Origin: Paraburkholderia diazotrophica
GTDB lineage: Bacteria > Pseudomonadota > Gammaproteobacteria > Burkholderiales > Burkholderiaceae
Direction of reading: 5' to 3'
Assembly (NCBI RefSeq): GCF_900108945.1
Contig: NZ_FNYE01000047.1
Coordinates: 1-57,829 of the forward strand
DNA: 57,829 bases
This document shows, piece by piece, positions 10,362 to 19,341 of the stretch. The position numbers were made by a program, and so were the translations under genes. Within the stretch, counting starts at the first letter, position 1. Every line of letters begins with the position of its first letter. The notes under the pieces were generated by a model. It ran no database searches. It worked only from the letters and a program-made list of their open reading frames with translations, and had not been told where the DNA came from.

Positions 10362-11351
10362 TCACTGCTGCGCGCTTGGTTCTTCCCGGTAGAGCTCGCT
10401 GATCAGTTGCCGGATACGAGTCTCTTGAGCTTCGCTAAGAGACCCCGTCTTGATCTTAACCGTGAAGGAGTTGACGTCTTTCGTAATGCTTCCAGCCTGC
10501 TCCTTGCCCGAAAAGAACTTCGCAATACTCCGCTCACGCGCCTCTGCTCGTGAGCCTTGTCGTGTGACCTGTGCGACGATTGCAGCAGCATAACGGCCCT
10601 GCAGAATTTCTCCTTTAACGACTTCCGGCCACAGATCCTTCGCAGCAGCCAAGCCTGCGGCGCCATGCTTCTTAATAGCCGAGACAATTTCCTCCGCCGC
10701 GTTGCACCCGAGCAACGCCGGTTGCAAATCCAAATGCTCTTTGATGAAATCGGGTAGCTTGTCGAACGCCAAAAATTGATACAGCCCGGAGCGCGACATA
10801 CCGAGGGACTCGGCGAGCCGTTTTCGATTCGGGAATTCTGCTTCCGCCCGACGAAGCGAAATCGCAACTTCATAGTCGGTCAGGTTGGCACGCCCGATGT
10901 TCTCTACCAACGCGAGAACGACCATGTCCTCATCGGAGCATTCAACTATTACCGCCTTGATCTGCTCCAGGCCCAAGATCTTGTGCGCACGCAATCGCCG
11001 CTCGCCAGCGATGAGCTGGTAGCCAGACTCGACGCGCCTCACCGCCACCGGCTGAACCAATCCCTTTTCACGAATCGATTCGGCAAGATCTGAAAGCTCG
11101 GCCTCCACAAAAACCCGCCGAGGTTGCCATGGGTTGGGCACCACCTCCGCAACCGGAATCGTGGCCTGGCCGCCACGCGCTTCCAACTCTTGAATTTTGA
11201 GTTGTGCGGCCGCCAACGCCCCCGCCATCCCAGGTCCCGTCTTCGGCTTCTCAACAACCTGTTTGGTCGTTTCCATCTCCTCATCAGCGATTGAGGACGT
11301 CTTCCGGAGGTTGGCAGTTTGTTGAGCCATGCGATCACGAATGCTGCTCAT
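10362..11351 (-). CDS. parB: ParB partition protein
   Basis: This 329-residue ParB binds centromere sites and works with ParA to segregate the plasmid. The N-terminal nuclease-like/CTP-binding region shows NPWQPRR, LAESIREKGLVQP and the LIAGERRLRA box, followed by ENIGRANLTDYE. A helix-turn-helix (LAESLGMSRSGLYQFL) and a variable C-terminal dimerisation region follow. I place the start at 11351, where ATG overlaps the parA stop as ATGA and GGAG lies 9 nt upstream; an in-frame ATG at 11366 is the alternative. It is the second gene of the parAB operon, with a terminator and the palindrome array immediately downstream. Confidence 0.93.
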   Translation of the reverse strand: MSSIRDRMAQQTANLRKTSSIADEEMETTKQVVEKPKTGPGMAGALAAAQLKIQELEARGGQATIPVAEVVPNPWQPRRVFVEAELSDLAESIREKGLVQPVAVRRVESGYQLIAGERRLRAHKILGLEQIKAVIVECSDEDMVVLALVENIGRANLTDYEVAISLRRAEAEFPNRKRLAESLGMSRSGLYQFLAFDKLPDFIKEHLDLQPALLGCNAAEEIVSAIKKHGAAGLAAAKDLWPEVVKGEILQGRYAAAIVAQVTRQGSRAEARERSIAKFFSGKEQAGSITKDVNSFTVKIKTGSLSEAQETRIRQLISELYREEPSAQQ

Positions 11352-12556
11352 TGCGCGAGACTCCATTCATCGACGTACATGTTGTCAATCCACCTGCAGT
11401 AATCGACCAGCGGTTGCCGTACACGCTGCACCGTCTTGGAAACTCCGTCGGATTTGCTGAGATCAAACACTGTCGATAACGCTAGCGCCCCATTGCTCAT
11501 GACCGAACTTGCGGGAATCTCGGTCGTAGTCAGCCAGTCTTCGTAGGCGCGCTGCGTCCACGAACGAACAATGGGCGCAGATGAAGTCGGGCTTGTATCT
11601 ACCTTGGACAGAATGACGGAGATAAAGTCGTAGACCTTGTCTGACTCCTTCTCCATGAAGTTCGCCGCAATATCCGAAAAAAGGCCCCAGAACGACACCG
11701 AGCTGATGAAGTCAAGGCTCTCTGGCACCAAGGGCATGACCATTGAATCAGCTGCCATCAATGCGTTTAAAGTGAGATAGGAGAGGGACGGCGCAGTGTC
11801 AAGGATGATGTAGTCGTATTTCTTGCGCAGCGGCTCCAGGCCTTTCCGCAGGATTGCCCAAAACTGATAGCTCGGGCGAGTCTTAAGCATCGAGGGGATG
11901 AAGAACTCTGCACTGAACAGCGATGGATGCGCAGGGATCACATCCAAGCCATCCCAATAAGTTTCCTTGATGGCATATTCCAGACCTCCTTCCATCTCTT
12001 CGTTGTAGATAAAAGGGAGAACTGTCGAATCCTCGTCGACCTCCTTCTCAGCGTAAAGTCCGCAGAGTTCGGACAGTGAGGCCTGCGGGTCCAAGTCAAC
12101 CACGAGTACCTTCCGCCCGCGCAATGACAAACCCTGAGAAATGCACATGGTGGTCGTAGTCTTCGTCGACCCACCCTTGAAGTTTGCAACTAGAACGATC
12201 TTACCGTCGGCCTCGCGACCAGTCACGAGCGGCGATTGATAAATTTCCGACAATTGTTGTACGTAGGTGCGTGCCTCCGCCAGGCTGAAGAGGCGGCTAC
12301 GGCCCGTGCCGTGCGCAACGCCCCGCGGCAAGGTGCTGCCTTCACGCGTTGCCTGATAGTGGACTCTGGTCCGGTCCAGCCCGCACAAGTCTGCTACTTC
12401 GGCAGTCGTAAAGTTCGGCGGCGCCTTTCGCGGCCTTGGCGTAAGGATTTGCTCGCGCAGCTCGGCTGTCAGTCCGTCCAGCTTTTTCGCAAATCTAGCG
12501 ATTTTCGCGAGAGGGACCTTACGTGTTATTGCAGGGAATTCGGCTTTATTCGTCAT
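11348..12556 (-). CDS. parA: ParA partition ATPase with N-terminal HTH
   Basis: The protein is a Walker-type ParA of 402 residues. An N-terminal helix-turn-helix (about residues 48-90, FTTAEVADLCGLDRTRVHY) precedes the ATPase. The deviant Walker A reads KGGSTKT (127-133) instead of the usual KGGVGKT, as in P1-type ParA proteins. DLDPQASLSEL and the ILDTAPSLSYL Walker B follow. ParA proteins with an HTH usually repress their own operon (family knowledge). The frame extends 42 codons upstream of ATG 12556 with basic, atypical sequence that overlaps a promoter-like site, so I prefer the later start. parA and parB are coupled by ATGA. Confidence 0.93.
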   Translation of the reverse strand: MTNKAEFPAITRKVPLAKIARFAKKLDGLTAELREQILTPRPRKAPPNFTTAEVADLCGLDRTRVHYQATREGSTLPRGVAHGTGRSRLFSLAEARTYVQQLSEIYQSPLVTGREADGKIVLVANFKGGSTKTTTTMCISQGLSLRGRKVLVVDLDPQASLSELCGLYAEKEVDEDSTVLPFIYNEEMEGGLEYAIKETYWDGLDVIPAHPSLFSAEFFIPSMLKTRPSYQFWAILRKGLEPLRKKYDYIILDTAPSLSYLTLNALMAADSMVMPLVPESLDFISSVSFWGLFSDIAANFMEKESDKVYDFISVILSKVDTSPTSSAPIVRSWTQRAYEDWLTTTEIPASSVMSNGALALSTVFDLSKSDGVSKTVQRVRQPLVDYCRWIDNMYVDEWSLAQ

Positions 12557-12585
12557 TTTTACAGTTTCACCAGAAATCGCGACAA

Positions 12586-12613
12586 AGCGTAGAATACTCG
12601 AAAACTTTGACAA
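12586..12613 (-). promoter_or_regulatory. Probable parAB promoter
   Basis: On the minus strand TTGTCA (12613-12608) is followed after 16 bp by TACGCT (12591-12586). This lies 30 bp before the parA start codon and is a fair sigma-70 match. ParA autoregulation would act here if it occurs. Confidence 0.4.
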
Positions 12614-12841
12614 ATACCCTTTTCCCTTAGCTGGCTTCTGAAATTTGTAGCCTAAACGGCTGATACGCAACGAAAAAACCACAAGGCCGTACCGAATTGG
12701 CCGTTAGCCGCCCCTGTCGAAGCAAAGCCATCGGGTGTGCTTCATGGTGAGAAGAATTGTGGAAATAGGTCGACGCGGTGGCGTGGGGCAGATGGGAGAG
12801 TTGGCCAGCGACGCGTCCCCTTGGCTATTTCAACAATTCTA

Positions 12842-13430
12842 CTCACCCAGCATCGCCGCTTCGCAGCGTGAAGGCACTTCTGCTTCGGGCGCACTTCATC
12901 CAGCCTTCTCTCAAACCGAAACGAGCCACTGCCGTCGAAGGCCGCGGAGGCCACGCCTCTACAAAATTACTCACCATCAGGGCACCGCCCAACGCTTTAT
13001 CCACAGGAGCCATCGAAGAAGAACAGCGTTCGGGCGAGCTGGCGCGGATCAAGCCCAAAAAATTGAGCGCCCCAACTACGGCAAAGCACAAAATCACTCA
13101 CCATCGTTCAACAAAACTACTCACCCACAAACGGTGATTTTCCCCGAGACCCTTGGCTTGCAAGGGTCTCCACAGGTGGAAAGGAGACTCAACAAAATTA
13201 CTCACCATCTCTGCTTGCTTACAATATCGCTCACCTTGCGCCGGTAAACTTCTCACCTTCACAAGAATTTCCGCTCACCTTCGCCCAACAAAAGCTCTCA
13301 CCTAAAGCACAAAAGTTCTCACCTACATGATGCTAACCCGTTGTTTTTTCGAAACTTGTCGATTTTCTGTAGTTGGCTTGTTGGTTTTGATTTTTCTTAG
13401 ACTTAAAAAACCAACAACCCATCAGCGTCC
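12842..13430. other. oriV: Replication origin: iterons, DnaA box, AT-rich region
   Basis: CTCACC cores recur in one orientation at 12842, 12970, 13097, 13120, 13201, 13230, 13252, 13274, 13297 and 13318. The last five are 21-23 bp apart and extend to CTCACCTT or CTCACCTA; the earlier set reads ACTCACCAT or similar. A perfect DnaA box TTATCCACA is at 12997-13005. An AT-rich stretch, suitable for strand opening, follows at about 13340-13420. The layout next to rep is that of an iteron-controlled theta-replicating plasmid (established knowledge). No protein-coding gene is evident in the stretch. Confidence 0.85.
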
Positions 13431-13492
13431 AGGCAGTTCACGCTAGCCTCGGCGGCCAGTGAGTAAGCACGGTACCGACACGCTGATTTCAT

Positions 13493-13521
13493 GGTGAGCC
13501 TTTTTGTTTTGACATCTCACC
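13493..13521. promoter_or_regulatory. Inverted iteron pair at the rep promoter
   Basis: GGTGAG at 13493-13498 and CTCACC at 13516-13521 form an inverted pair of iteron cores 49 bp ahead of the rep start codon. Initiators of this family commonly repress their own gene by binding such inverted half-iterons as dimers. A promoter core with TTGTTTTGACA overlaps the pair. Confidence 0.6.
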
Positions 13522-13569
13522 TACACGTGTTAGATTCTGCGCGACCGGTAACCAAGGACGCGTTCTTCG

Positions 13570-14967
13570 ATGGCAAACAACAACATCACGACACGCGCAA
13601 CCTCGCGCCAGCTGTCGTTAGAGCTGTTCGAGGAGATGCTCGCGACAGACACGCCGATCAACGAATCGACGAAGGAAATTGGCTATCAACGTAACAACGT
13701 TTTCATCGACATCACCGATGTGGGCATCACAGCCAGGCGATTTTTAGACGCGGCGCATTTTATCGTGGCGCAGGAGCCAACCACCCCGAAGGTTTACGAT
13801 GTTGAGCTGAGCTACTTCCGATGGCTCATGCGTTACGACAGTTACAACTATAAGCACCTGCGCGCGGTGGTCTCTGAGGCGCAAAAGGCTCTGATTCAAG
13901 TTTCGTCCTCGCCCACGGGCAGCACGTCCGGAGAGGATGAAAAGTGGGTGTCAGTGCAGCTCATTGGTATCGTCGGTATCGACAAAGGGCGAATCACGTT
14001 TGCTGTTCCGGAGCCGCTCATTCCGCACATCAAGGATCCGGTGAAGTCCCACTGGCTGAGCCTGCGGATCACCTCCGCTTTCACGCTTACCTATGCTAGA
14101 GCTATCTACGACCACGTCATCGGTTACGTAGCAGAAGGGATAACCGAATGGTTCGAAGTCGACGTAGTACGTGGCTGGCCCGGAAAAGCTGCGTCTCCCG
14201 CGACCGAGTTCAAGTATTTCAAACGCGACAACCTCGACAAGGCGGTTAAGCAGATTAACGCAGTCTCCGACATCGAGTTGAGCTACGAGACTCGCACCGT
14301 GAGCCCGAAGTCGAAGAAGATCGACCGAATTCGTTTCCGGCTGACGCGCAAGGAAACTGCTGGGGCCATTCGAGCGAGCCTACTTGGCGCGCAAGAGATA
14401 TATACGACGCTGAAGAACGAATTCGGCTTCACTGAAAAGCAGTTCAATACCATCTCGCAAAACCGCGCTGTTTGGTCGGATGAGCGTATTCTCCAGGCAA
14501 TCGAATACACGCGCGCCAAGGTCGACTCCGGCCAAATCAAGAAGAGTCCGGGCGCCTACCTGCTAAAAGCTATCACTGATGGCTACAAGCTATCCGACGC
14601 TGACCGAAAAATGCTAACCGTCCAGCAACGGCAGCAGGAACGGGGGAGGGCGGAGTCCAGCGCTAAGGAACTGGCCACAGCAGCCGTCGCCGCAAGCGCT
14701 GCAGCGGCAGAGGAGCGCAGTAAAACTAAGACCGTCGAGAATGCCGACCTTGGGCGTGAGGCGTATCACAAGGCGGACGGTAGGACGCAAAAGGACTTCA
14801 TGCGTGCCTTTATCGCCTCCGCGGCTGGCAAGCTGGCCATCAAGCGGGTAAAGCTCAACCCAGCGACGATCCAAGAGTCGGAAGTGCTGGCGCATAAGGA
14901 CCTTTCCTTTGCGCTCTACTCCTTCGTGTTCCTGCGCACGAAAGCGAAAGCCGCCGCCAAGGTTTAA
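13570..14967 (+). CDS. rep: Plasmid replication initiator, Rep_3/RepB type
   Basis: The 465-residue protein has the shape of a Rep_3-family initiator. Two winged-helix halves lie between residues 40 and 270, with SYFRWLMRYDSYNYKHLRAVV in the first and TEFKYFKRDNLDKAVKQIN in the second. An alanine-rich linker around residue 380 joins a less conserved C-terminal domain. Such proteins bind iterons, recruit DnaA and helicase, and set copy number. The iteron array just upstream and the inverted iterons at the promoter support this assignment. ATG 13570 is followed by a typical polar N-terminus. The family often ends near residue 350, so the C-terminal tail is longer than usual. Confidence 0.88.
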   Translation: MANNNITTRATSRQLSLELFEEMLATDTPINESTKEIGYQRNNVFIDITDVGITARRFLDAAHFIVAQEPTTPKVYDVELSYFRWLMRYDSYNYKHLRAVVSEAQKALIQVSSSPTGSTSGEDEKWVSVQLIGIVGIDKGRITFAVPEPLIPHIKDPVKSHWLSLRITSAFTLTYARAIYDHVIGYVAEGITEWFEVDVVRGWPGKAASPATEFKYFKRDNLDKAVKQINAVSDIELSYETRTVSPKSKKIDRIRFRLTRKETAGAIRASLLGAQEIYTTLKNEFGFTEKQFNTISQNRAVWSDERILQAIEYTRAKVDSGQIKKSPGAYLLKAITDGYKLSDADRKMLTVQQRQQERGRAESSAKELATAAVAASAAAAEERSKTKTVENADLGREAYHKADGRTQKDFMRAFIASAAGKLAIKRVKLNPATIQESEVLAHKDLSFALYSFVFLRTKAKAAAKV

Positions 14968-15756
14968 GCTTCGCGCGAGCACTCGGCCGCACACCTCGTA
15001 GACCCTAACGGGTCCGATAAGGGCGTGCGAACATGCACAATCTGACCCAGCCCTACGAACTTGCGAGACTGAGCGCGCCGTCTTTTTACGTGTAATGGCT
15101 TGTGCAAATTGCGGCTCGTTCTAAGTGTATGAATTTAAAAAGGAACGCACGCGACAAAGCTGTAGCCATTCCTGCGCCTTCACTACTTTTGTGGCTACGC
15201 GAAATGATGGAAGTACATGTCCGTTTTTGCGGGTCAACCTCAGTCGACGCGCGCCTCACGTTGCCGGGAAGCTCCGCAGCAACCGTCAAGATCTTCAGGG
15301 GCTCGGAGGAAGGGCACAAACAGGATGATGTCATAGTCAGAAACGTCAAACTGTCGATCTCTTTTCGCGGGGCCTTCTTTCAGTAGTGTCGCAAGAATAA
15401 GGTCGGCTTTGCGACCTTCAATCGAGTCCTCCCTCGAGCATCGTGTCTAATCGAGCAAGATTGAGATCCGCCGGAACGATGTGGAACGGTGTTGTATATC
15501 TTAGAAACTGATCGGCCCACGAACGGCGCACGAACCCACGAATGACTGTTGAACCGCGCTCCCGAAGAAAGGTAGGCAATTCTGGGAGCATTTTCCGACC
15601 GTTACCTCGCCCACAGTGCTTCAAAGTACTCGCGACAGCCTTGGCGTCACGCAGCCGGCAGCGGCTCGGCTGCCGTCTCATGGATTTGATGGCGACCGTC
15701 TACAGTTGCTGCAACGATGCAGATCAATTCTGCGGCCACGGCATAGCTCGAGGCGC
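14968..15756. other. Stretch without a supported gene
   Basis: Weak frames exist on the plus strand (15128-15386) and minus strand (15418-15681, 87 codons). Neither shows a family signature or a good ribosome site. The minus-strand side lies where the missing catalytic domain of the recombinase at 15757-17217 would be expected, but I could not see its catalytic motifs in any frame. Confidence 0.4.
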
Positions 15757-17217
15757 TCAGGTAGTTCTGCACGATGCACCGATCCTAACGGTTTCGAACG
15801 GGTTCGCAGCAAGGTATTGATACGAAACCAGATCGTCGAAGCACTTCCTCACCGTTTCGAGCGCTTTCCGCCGACTCTCGTACGAGAGCGGTCCACGGAA
15901 GGGACGCCAAGTCGGTTCATTGCGCGAGCGCCGCCCCTTCATTATCCAGACAGATCGCGGTTGAGGATCGACGGCAAACTGGTTGATGTATTCGTCGGCG
16001 TCGGTGACATCAATGCTCGACAGCGGCTTTCCCTTCGCGATAATGGCCCACAACAACAAACGTTCGACTTCGTTTTGATATCTGTTCCTAGTCGTTGGGT
16101 TCTGGTAATCAGACAGCCAATGCTCCAGCGCAGATCGATCGTCGTGAACGCCAACAGGAGGCATGGCAGTGCCACGGTTCGATCCTACAGAGCCGGACAG
16201 GTGCGGAGGTGTTGAAAGGCGGGAAAGAGGAACTGGCCTGTTAAGCCGTTGCTGCTGCGTAGCGAGATACGGCCGGCGCGGATCTACGCGCGGCTTAACG
16301 ATGCCGCTACTGAATCCTGCCACGCTATTCGCGTTCGCCACGCGGCCTACGAACTCCACGTTCAGACAGCCCACGAGCGTTTCAAGGCGCGATTCACTGT
16401 CTGGATCCAGCGCGTCGAGATGTATCTCCACGAATATACGGCCCGGTCGGCCGCGCCTCTCGGGCGCACGCCGCACCTTGGCAAGGAATTGTGAGGCGTC
16501 GATTCCCATAAGACGCGCCAGCATACGTTGCGGGCTCGGCTGTGGTACCAGCTTCCGGGCAGCTACCGCCTCTTTGCGGATTGCCTCGACCCCTCGCACG
16601 GCTACCAAGTCTGCAATGGCGCGCCCCATTTCGAAGGTCAGGCAATCCGCCGGGAGAACACTCGTTAGCTCATTGGGTAGATTGGCCACGGCCGATGCCG
16701 ACGCGATTCGCGAATGCGCGATGCCCATCACCTCGGCAGCTTCGCGCATCGATGCCCATGTTTTCAGCTGAACGCCTTCGAGATAGCGCCTGTACAGCGC
16801 CAAGGGGCTATCCCTCTTGTATGTTCCACGAAAGCCAGAAGCGCGATGGGTGCCGCATAGATGCGCCAAAATTTCAGTACGCGACTTCCCAGCCGGATCA
16901 ATCAGGGCAGCACGACTCGCTAGATAAGCAATACCGTTCTTGTTCCTCGCGCGAACGAGTAGACGGGCTGTCTCGTGCACTATGCCAACGTCGGAAAACA
17001 GCGCCAAAATCTCGTGAGGAAATGCCGAAACAGCTAGCGCTTGTTGAATCTGTGCCCGGCGAACGGGTTTGGGGCCCAAGCTCGTTAGTCTCTCTGCTGC
17101 CTCCGCTTGGCTTCCCCACTTTAGCCCAAGCCCTGCACGATACAGAGCCGCGAGCGCCAGCGGATCGTCACCTAAGCTGTTGGTCCTACTAATAGCCGCG
17201 TTACTCATTTCGGTCAT
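15757..17217 (-). CDS. Tandem ParB-like HTH protein fused to recombinase N-domain
   Basis: Residues about 18-125 and 138-235 are two copies of one module: PLALYxRhL, a ParB/KorB-type HTH (SQAEAAERL; SMREAAEVMG), an LP-xEh segment and a helix ending in hLARLMG or hLAHLCG. After about residue 300 a linker leads to a core-binding (SAM-like) domain of tyrosine recombinases (ALEHWLSDY, NPTTRNRYQNEVERLLLWAI, ANPFETV). The catalytic domain with Arg-His-Arg-Tyr is missing because the frame stops at 15757, so it is either truncated or a non-catalytic DNA-binding derivative. Its start ATG overlaps the stop of the small upstream gene as ATGA. A decayed relative lies at 8909-9682. Confidence 0.7.
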   Translation of the reverse strand: MTEMSNAAISRTNSLGDDPLALAALYRAGLGLKWGSQAEAAERLTSLGPKPVRRAQIQQALAVSAFPHEILALFSDVGIVHETARLLVRARNKNGIAYLASRAALIDPAGKSRTEILAHLCGTHRASGFRGTYKRDSPLALYRRYLEGVQLKTWASMREAAEVMGIAHSRIASASAVANLPNELTSVLPADCLTFEMGRAIADLVAVRGVEAIRKEAVAARKLVPQPSPQRMLARLMGIDASQFLAKVRRAPERRGRPGRIFVEIHLDALDPDSESRLETLVGCLNVEFVGRVANANSVAGFSSGIVKPRVDPRRPYLATQQQRLNRPVPLSRLSTPPHLSGSVGSNRGTAMPPVGVHDDRSALEHWLSDYQNPTTRNRYQNEVERLLLWAIIAKGKPLSSIDVTDADEYINQFAVDPQPRSVWIMKGRRSRNEPTWRPFRGPLSYESRRKALETVRKCFDDLVSYQYLAANPFETVRIGASCRTT

Positions 17218-17447
17218 TCAATCTCATGATCGTCGGTTAGTGCACGCAACTTCAGGTCTCCGGAAAAAAAGAAGCCAAAACTCGTGCCAATCTGTTGCCT
17301 TTCGTTTGTCGGTTTCTTGCCGGCTAGCGCCTGGACACTATGCCTCGTCAAGCCGTACGCCAGCGAGAGAGGTCTTGGAGGAGACCAATGCCACCTTGAA
17401 GGTGACGCAATTCTCCTGATCGCGTACACGTATAACGCGTTTTTCAT
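17214..17447 (-). CDS. Small protein coupled to the HTH-recombinase gene
   Basis: This 77-codon frame ends in a TGA that overlaps the ATG of the downstream gene as ATGA, the best argument that it is real. The product is basic and I recognise no family. Its first codons overlap the CGTACACGTA/TAACGCGTT part of the composite site at 17423-17533. A protein binding that site could therefore control this gene and its partner. It could also be a chance frame. Confidence 0.4.
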   Translation of the reverse strand: MKNALYVYAIRRIASPSRWHWSPPRPLSLAYGLTRHSVQALAGKKPTNERQQIGTSFGFFFSGDLKLRALTDDHEIE

Positions 17448-17533
17448 TGTTTGTGTCTAAGTCGTTGATTATGCAGCTATGGTTTGTGTATCGTTTATAG
17501 ACCACCGCAATAAACGATACATTACCTGTACGT
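17423..17533 (-). repeat. Composite recombination-type site, copy 1
   Basis: A core of two perfect 12-bp inverted arms, TGTATCGTTTAT (17487-17498) and ATAAACGATACA (17510-17521), flanks an 11-bp spacer AGACCACCGCA. This is the geometry of a tyrosine-recombinase crossover site. Outside it lie CGTACACGTA plus TAACGCGTT (17423-17441) on one side and TTAC plus TGTACGT (17522-17533) on the other. The same parts in the same order, but on the opposite strand, occur at 47278-47390. The spacers differ at one base of 11. Confidence 0.65.
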
Positions 17534-17744
17534 ACAATAGCGCAACGTCGCAGCCAGCGGATCCGAAAAGGCTATCAAAAAAGGTGGTCTTTCCGCGGTT
17601 TGATCTGTAACGCGTTACGCGCCTTAATTCGGCCGGATCAATCGGCAAAAGAGCGGAAATGAAAGGCGGCTAAAACTCAGTGCCTTTTGCCACAAATCGC
17701 CTGTTGGAAATTGCTTCAATGGTAGCCATTCATCAAGGGTTGCC
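17448..17744 (+). promoter_or_regulatory. Leader of the T4SS/pilus operon
   Basis: This gap contains part of the composite site, then the palindrome GTAACGCGTTAC at 17607-17618. The palindrome sits in a 20-bp block that recurs at 52130-52148. It lies about 130 bp ahead of the first pilus-operon gene, so it may be an operator for the whole operon. I could not fix a promoter with confidence. Confidence 0.45.
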
Positions 17745-18455
17745 ATGCGCATTTTCAGGAACAAGCGGCAGGCCGCGCTATCCACGGCCCCCGGCATGTA
17801 TGCCGAGGAAGATCCATCGAAAGTCATCTTCGAGACGAGCACGCGGCTCAAGGTCGAGAGCAACCGCTGGATGCTCATCGCTTTCGCCTGCGCTGCCGTC
17901 GCGGCCGGAGCGGTCTGGACGCGTCAGCCACCGCCTTCCGTTACTCGCGTGGTCGGGGTCTCGGCCGACGTCAGCGGTCATCCGGTGGTGACCGAACTTG
18001 TTGCGTACAAGCCGGACTCGCAGGCCTTGCGCACGAGCATGCGTGACATGGCCGTGCGCTGGTTCACTATCGAGCCGGTGCTGACCGACAGCCTTCAGAC
18101 GTCGCGTATGTCGCTGAACATCAACTCAGTGAAGGCACAGATGATCGGCGCGGCCACAGACCAGTTCAAAAGCTGGCTGCGCGACGACGCTCCTTTCCAG
18201 CAGATCTCGGCCAATCCCAAGCTGATCCGCGAAGTGAACGTGCGCAACATCGCGCTGCTGGAGGACCAGACGGTCCTCGTTGAATTCACAACGACGACCT
18301 CTCAGGCAGGCGCTTCCGGCAAGCCAGAGGTCAAGTCGTATGCACTGACCCTGCGCTATCAGATCGTCGCGCCAACGGCCGACGCAGCACTCACCGCCAA
18401 TCCCTTCGGCATCTATATTCCGTTTTTCCGCCTTGAGCGGACCGGTGGAGCTTGA
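17745..18455 (+). CDS. virB8: VirB8/TrbF-like T4SS inner-membrane protein
   Basis: The 236-residue protein has a short cytoplasmic N-terminus, one membrane helix (residues about 43-57, MLIAFACAAVAAGAV) and a periplasmic NTF2-like domain, the layout of VirB8/TrbF. VirB8 links the inner-membrane complex to the core of a type IV secretion system and is needed for assembly. It is the first gene of a long operon and is followed at once by VirB9 and VirB10 homologues, which supports the call. Overall length matches the family. The start ATG has a GTTGCC leader with a poor ribosome site. Confidence 0.82.
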   Translation: MRIFRNKRQAALSTAPGMYAEEDPSKVIFETSTRLKVESNRWMLIAFACAAVAAGAVWTRQPPPSVTRVVGVSADVSGHPVVTELVAYKPDSQALRTSMRDMAVRWFTIEPVLTDSLQTSRMSLNINSVKAQMIGAATDQFKSWLRDDAPFQQISANPKLIREVNVRNIALLEDQTVLVEFTTTTSQAGASGKPEVKSYALTLRYQIVAPTADAALTANPFGIYIPFFRLERTGGA

Positions 18456-18460
18456 ACAGC

Positions 18461-19339
18461 ATGACTTCCAGACTTCAGCGGCCGGCGCTCGGCCTCGTTC
18501 TGCTCGCGGCAACAGCGTTGCCGATGACCGCGGCGAACGCGAAAAAGCCTACGGACAACGGTTCGTTCAACGCCGCGATGATTGCCGGTGACCCGATGAG
18601 TCCGGTTAATCCATTCAACGGTGGGTCAGACCCGCTCACGATGCCAGGCGACGCTCGTATCGGCGTCTTTCCATATAGCCGCGACCAGATTTTTCGCGTA
18701 CTCACCGCGCCGCTCAAACTCACGACGATCGAGCTCGAGCCGGGCGAGAAGTTAATAGCCGATCCGGCTATGGGCGACAGCATCCAGTGGGAGGTTGACG
18801 ACGACAAGATGAACCATGTCTTCATCAAGCCCCACAAGGCGGATCTGGTCAACACGCTTCACCTGACGACAAACAGGCGCGAATACGACCTCACGCTGAT
18901 CGCGTCGCCCGCCGGCGGCTTCTTCTATCAGACCGTGCGCTTCCAGTATCCGCGTGCACCGATGGCTCGGGCTGCTACGCGCGATGACATTGGTGGAGTG
19001 GGCCCGGCGGCTGCCGCTGGCGACCGGGGCGGTGACTCCGGCAGCATCAGCGTCGCGCCCGACAAGCTGAACTGGGACTACTCCGTCGACGGCAATGCGG
19101 AGTTCAAGCCTGAGGTCGTGTTCGATGACGGCCATTCGATCTGGATGCGCATGCCTGCCGGGGCGCAGACGTGGCCGGTTCCGATGTACAAGGATCACGG
19201 CGATCGCGTCGTCGGCAACTTTATCCGCCGCGGCGACTTCCTTGTGTTCCAGCGCCTCGCTGACGAAATCGTCCTCGTTTCCGGCAAGGATGAGGTGACT
19301 GTGGTGCGTGGGCGCCGGCGCGTGTTCGGAGTGTTCTGA
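18461..19339 (+). CDS. virB9: VirB9/TrbG-like T4SS outer-membrane core protein
   Basis: A signal peptide (to ANA near residue 29) precedes a periplasmic protein of 292 residues. The N-terminal domain includes VFPYSRDQIFRVLTAP and the C-terminal beta-sandwich reads NWDYSVDGNAEFKPEVVFDDG and later LVSGKDEVTVVRG, typical of VirB9/TrbG. It forms the outer-membrane core ring with VirB10. I chose ATG 18461; TTG 18452, overlapping the previous stop, is also possible because GGAG lies close to it. A glycine/serine-rich linker near residue 185 joins the two domains. Confidence 0.88.
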   Translation: MTSRLQRPALGLVLLAATALPMTAANAKKPTDNGSFNAAMIAGDPMSPVNPFNGGSDPLTMPGDARIGVFPYSRDQIFRVLTAPLKLTTIELEPGEKLIADPAMGDSIQWEVDDDKMNHVFIKPHKADLVNTLHLTTNRREYDLTLIASPAGGFFYQTVRFQYPRAPMARAATRDDIGGVGPAAAAGDRGGDSGSISVAPDKLNWDYSVDGNAEFKPEVVFDDGHSIWMRMPAGAQTWPVPMYKDHGDRVVGNFIRRGDFLVFQRLADEIVLVSGKDEVTVVRGRRRVFGVF

Positions 19340-19341
19340 TC

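Noticed and set aside
12735..13247. Plus-strand open frame of 170 codons across the origin region
   Set aside because: It runs through iterons and the DnaA box, is rich in Arg, His and Ser, has no ribosome site and matches no family.
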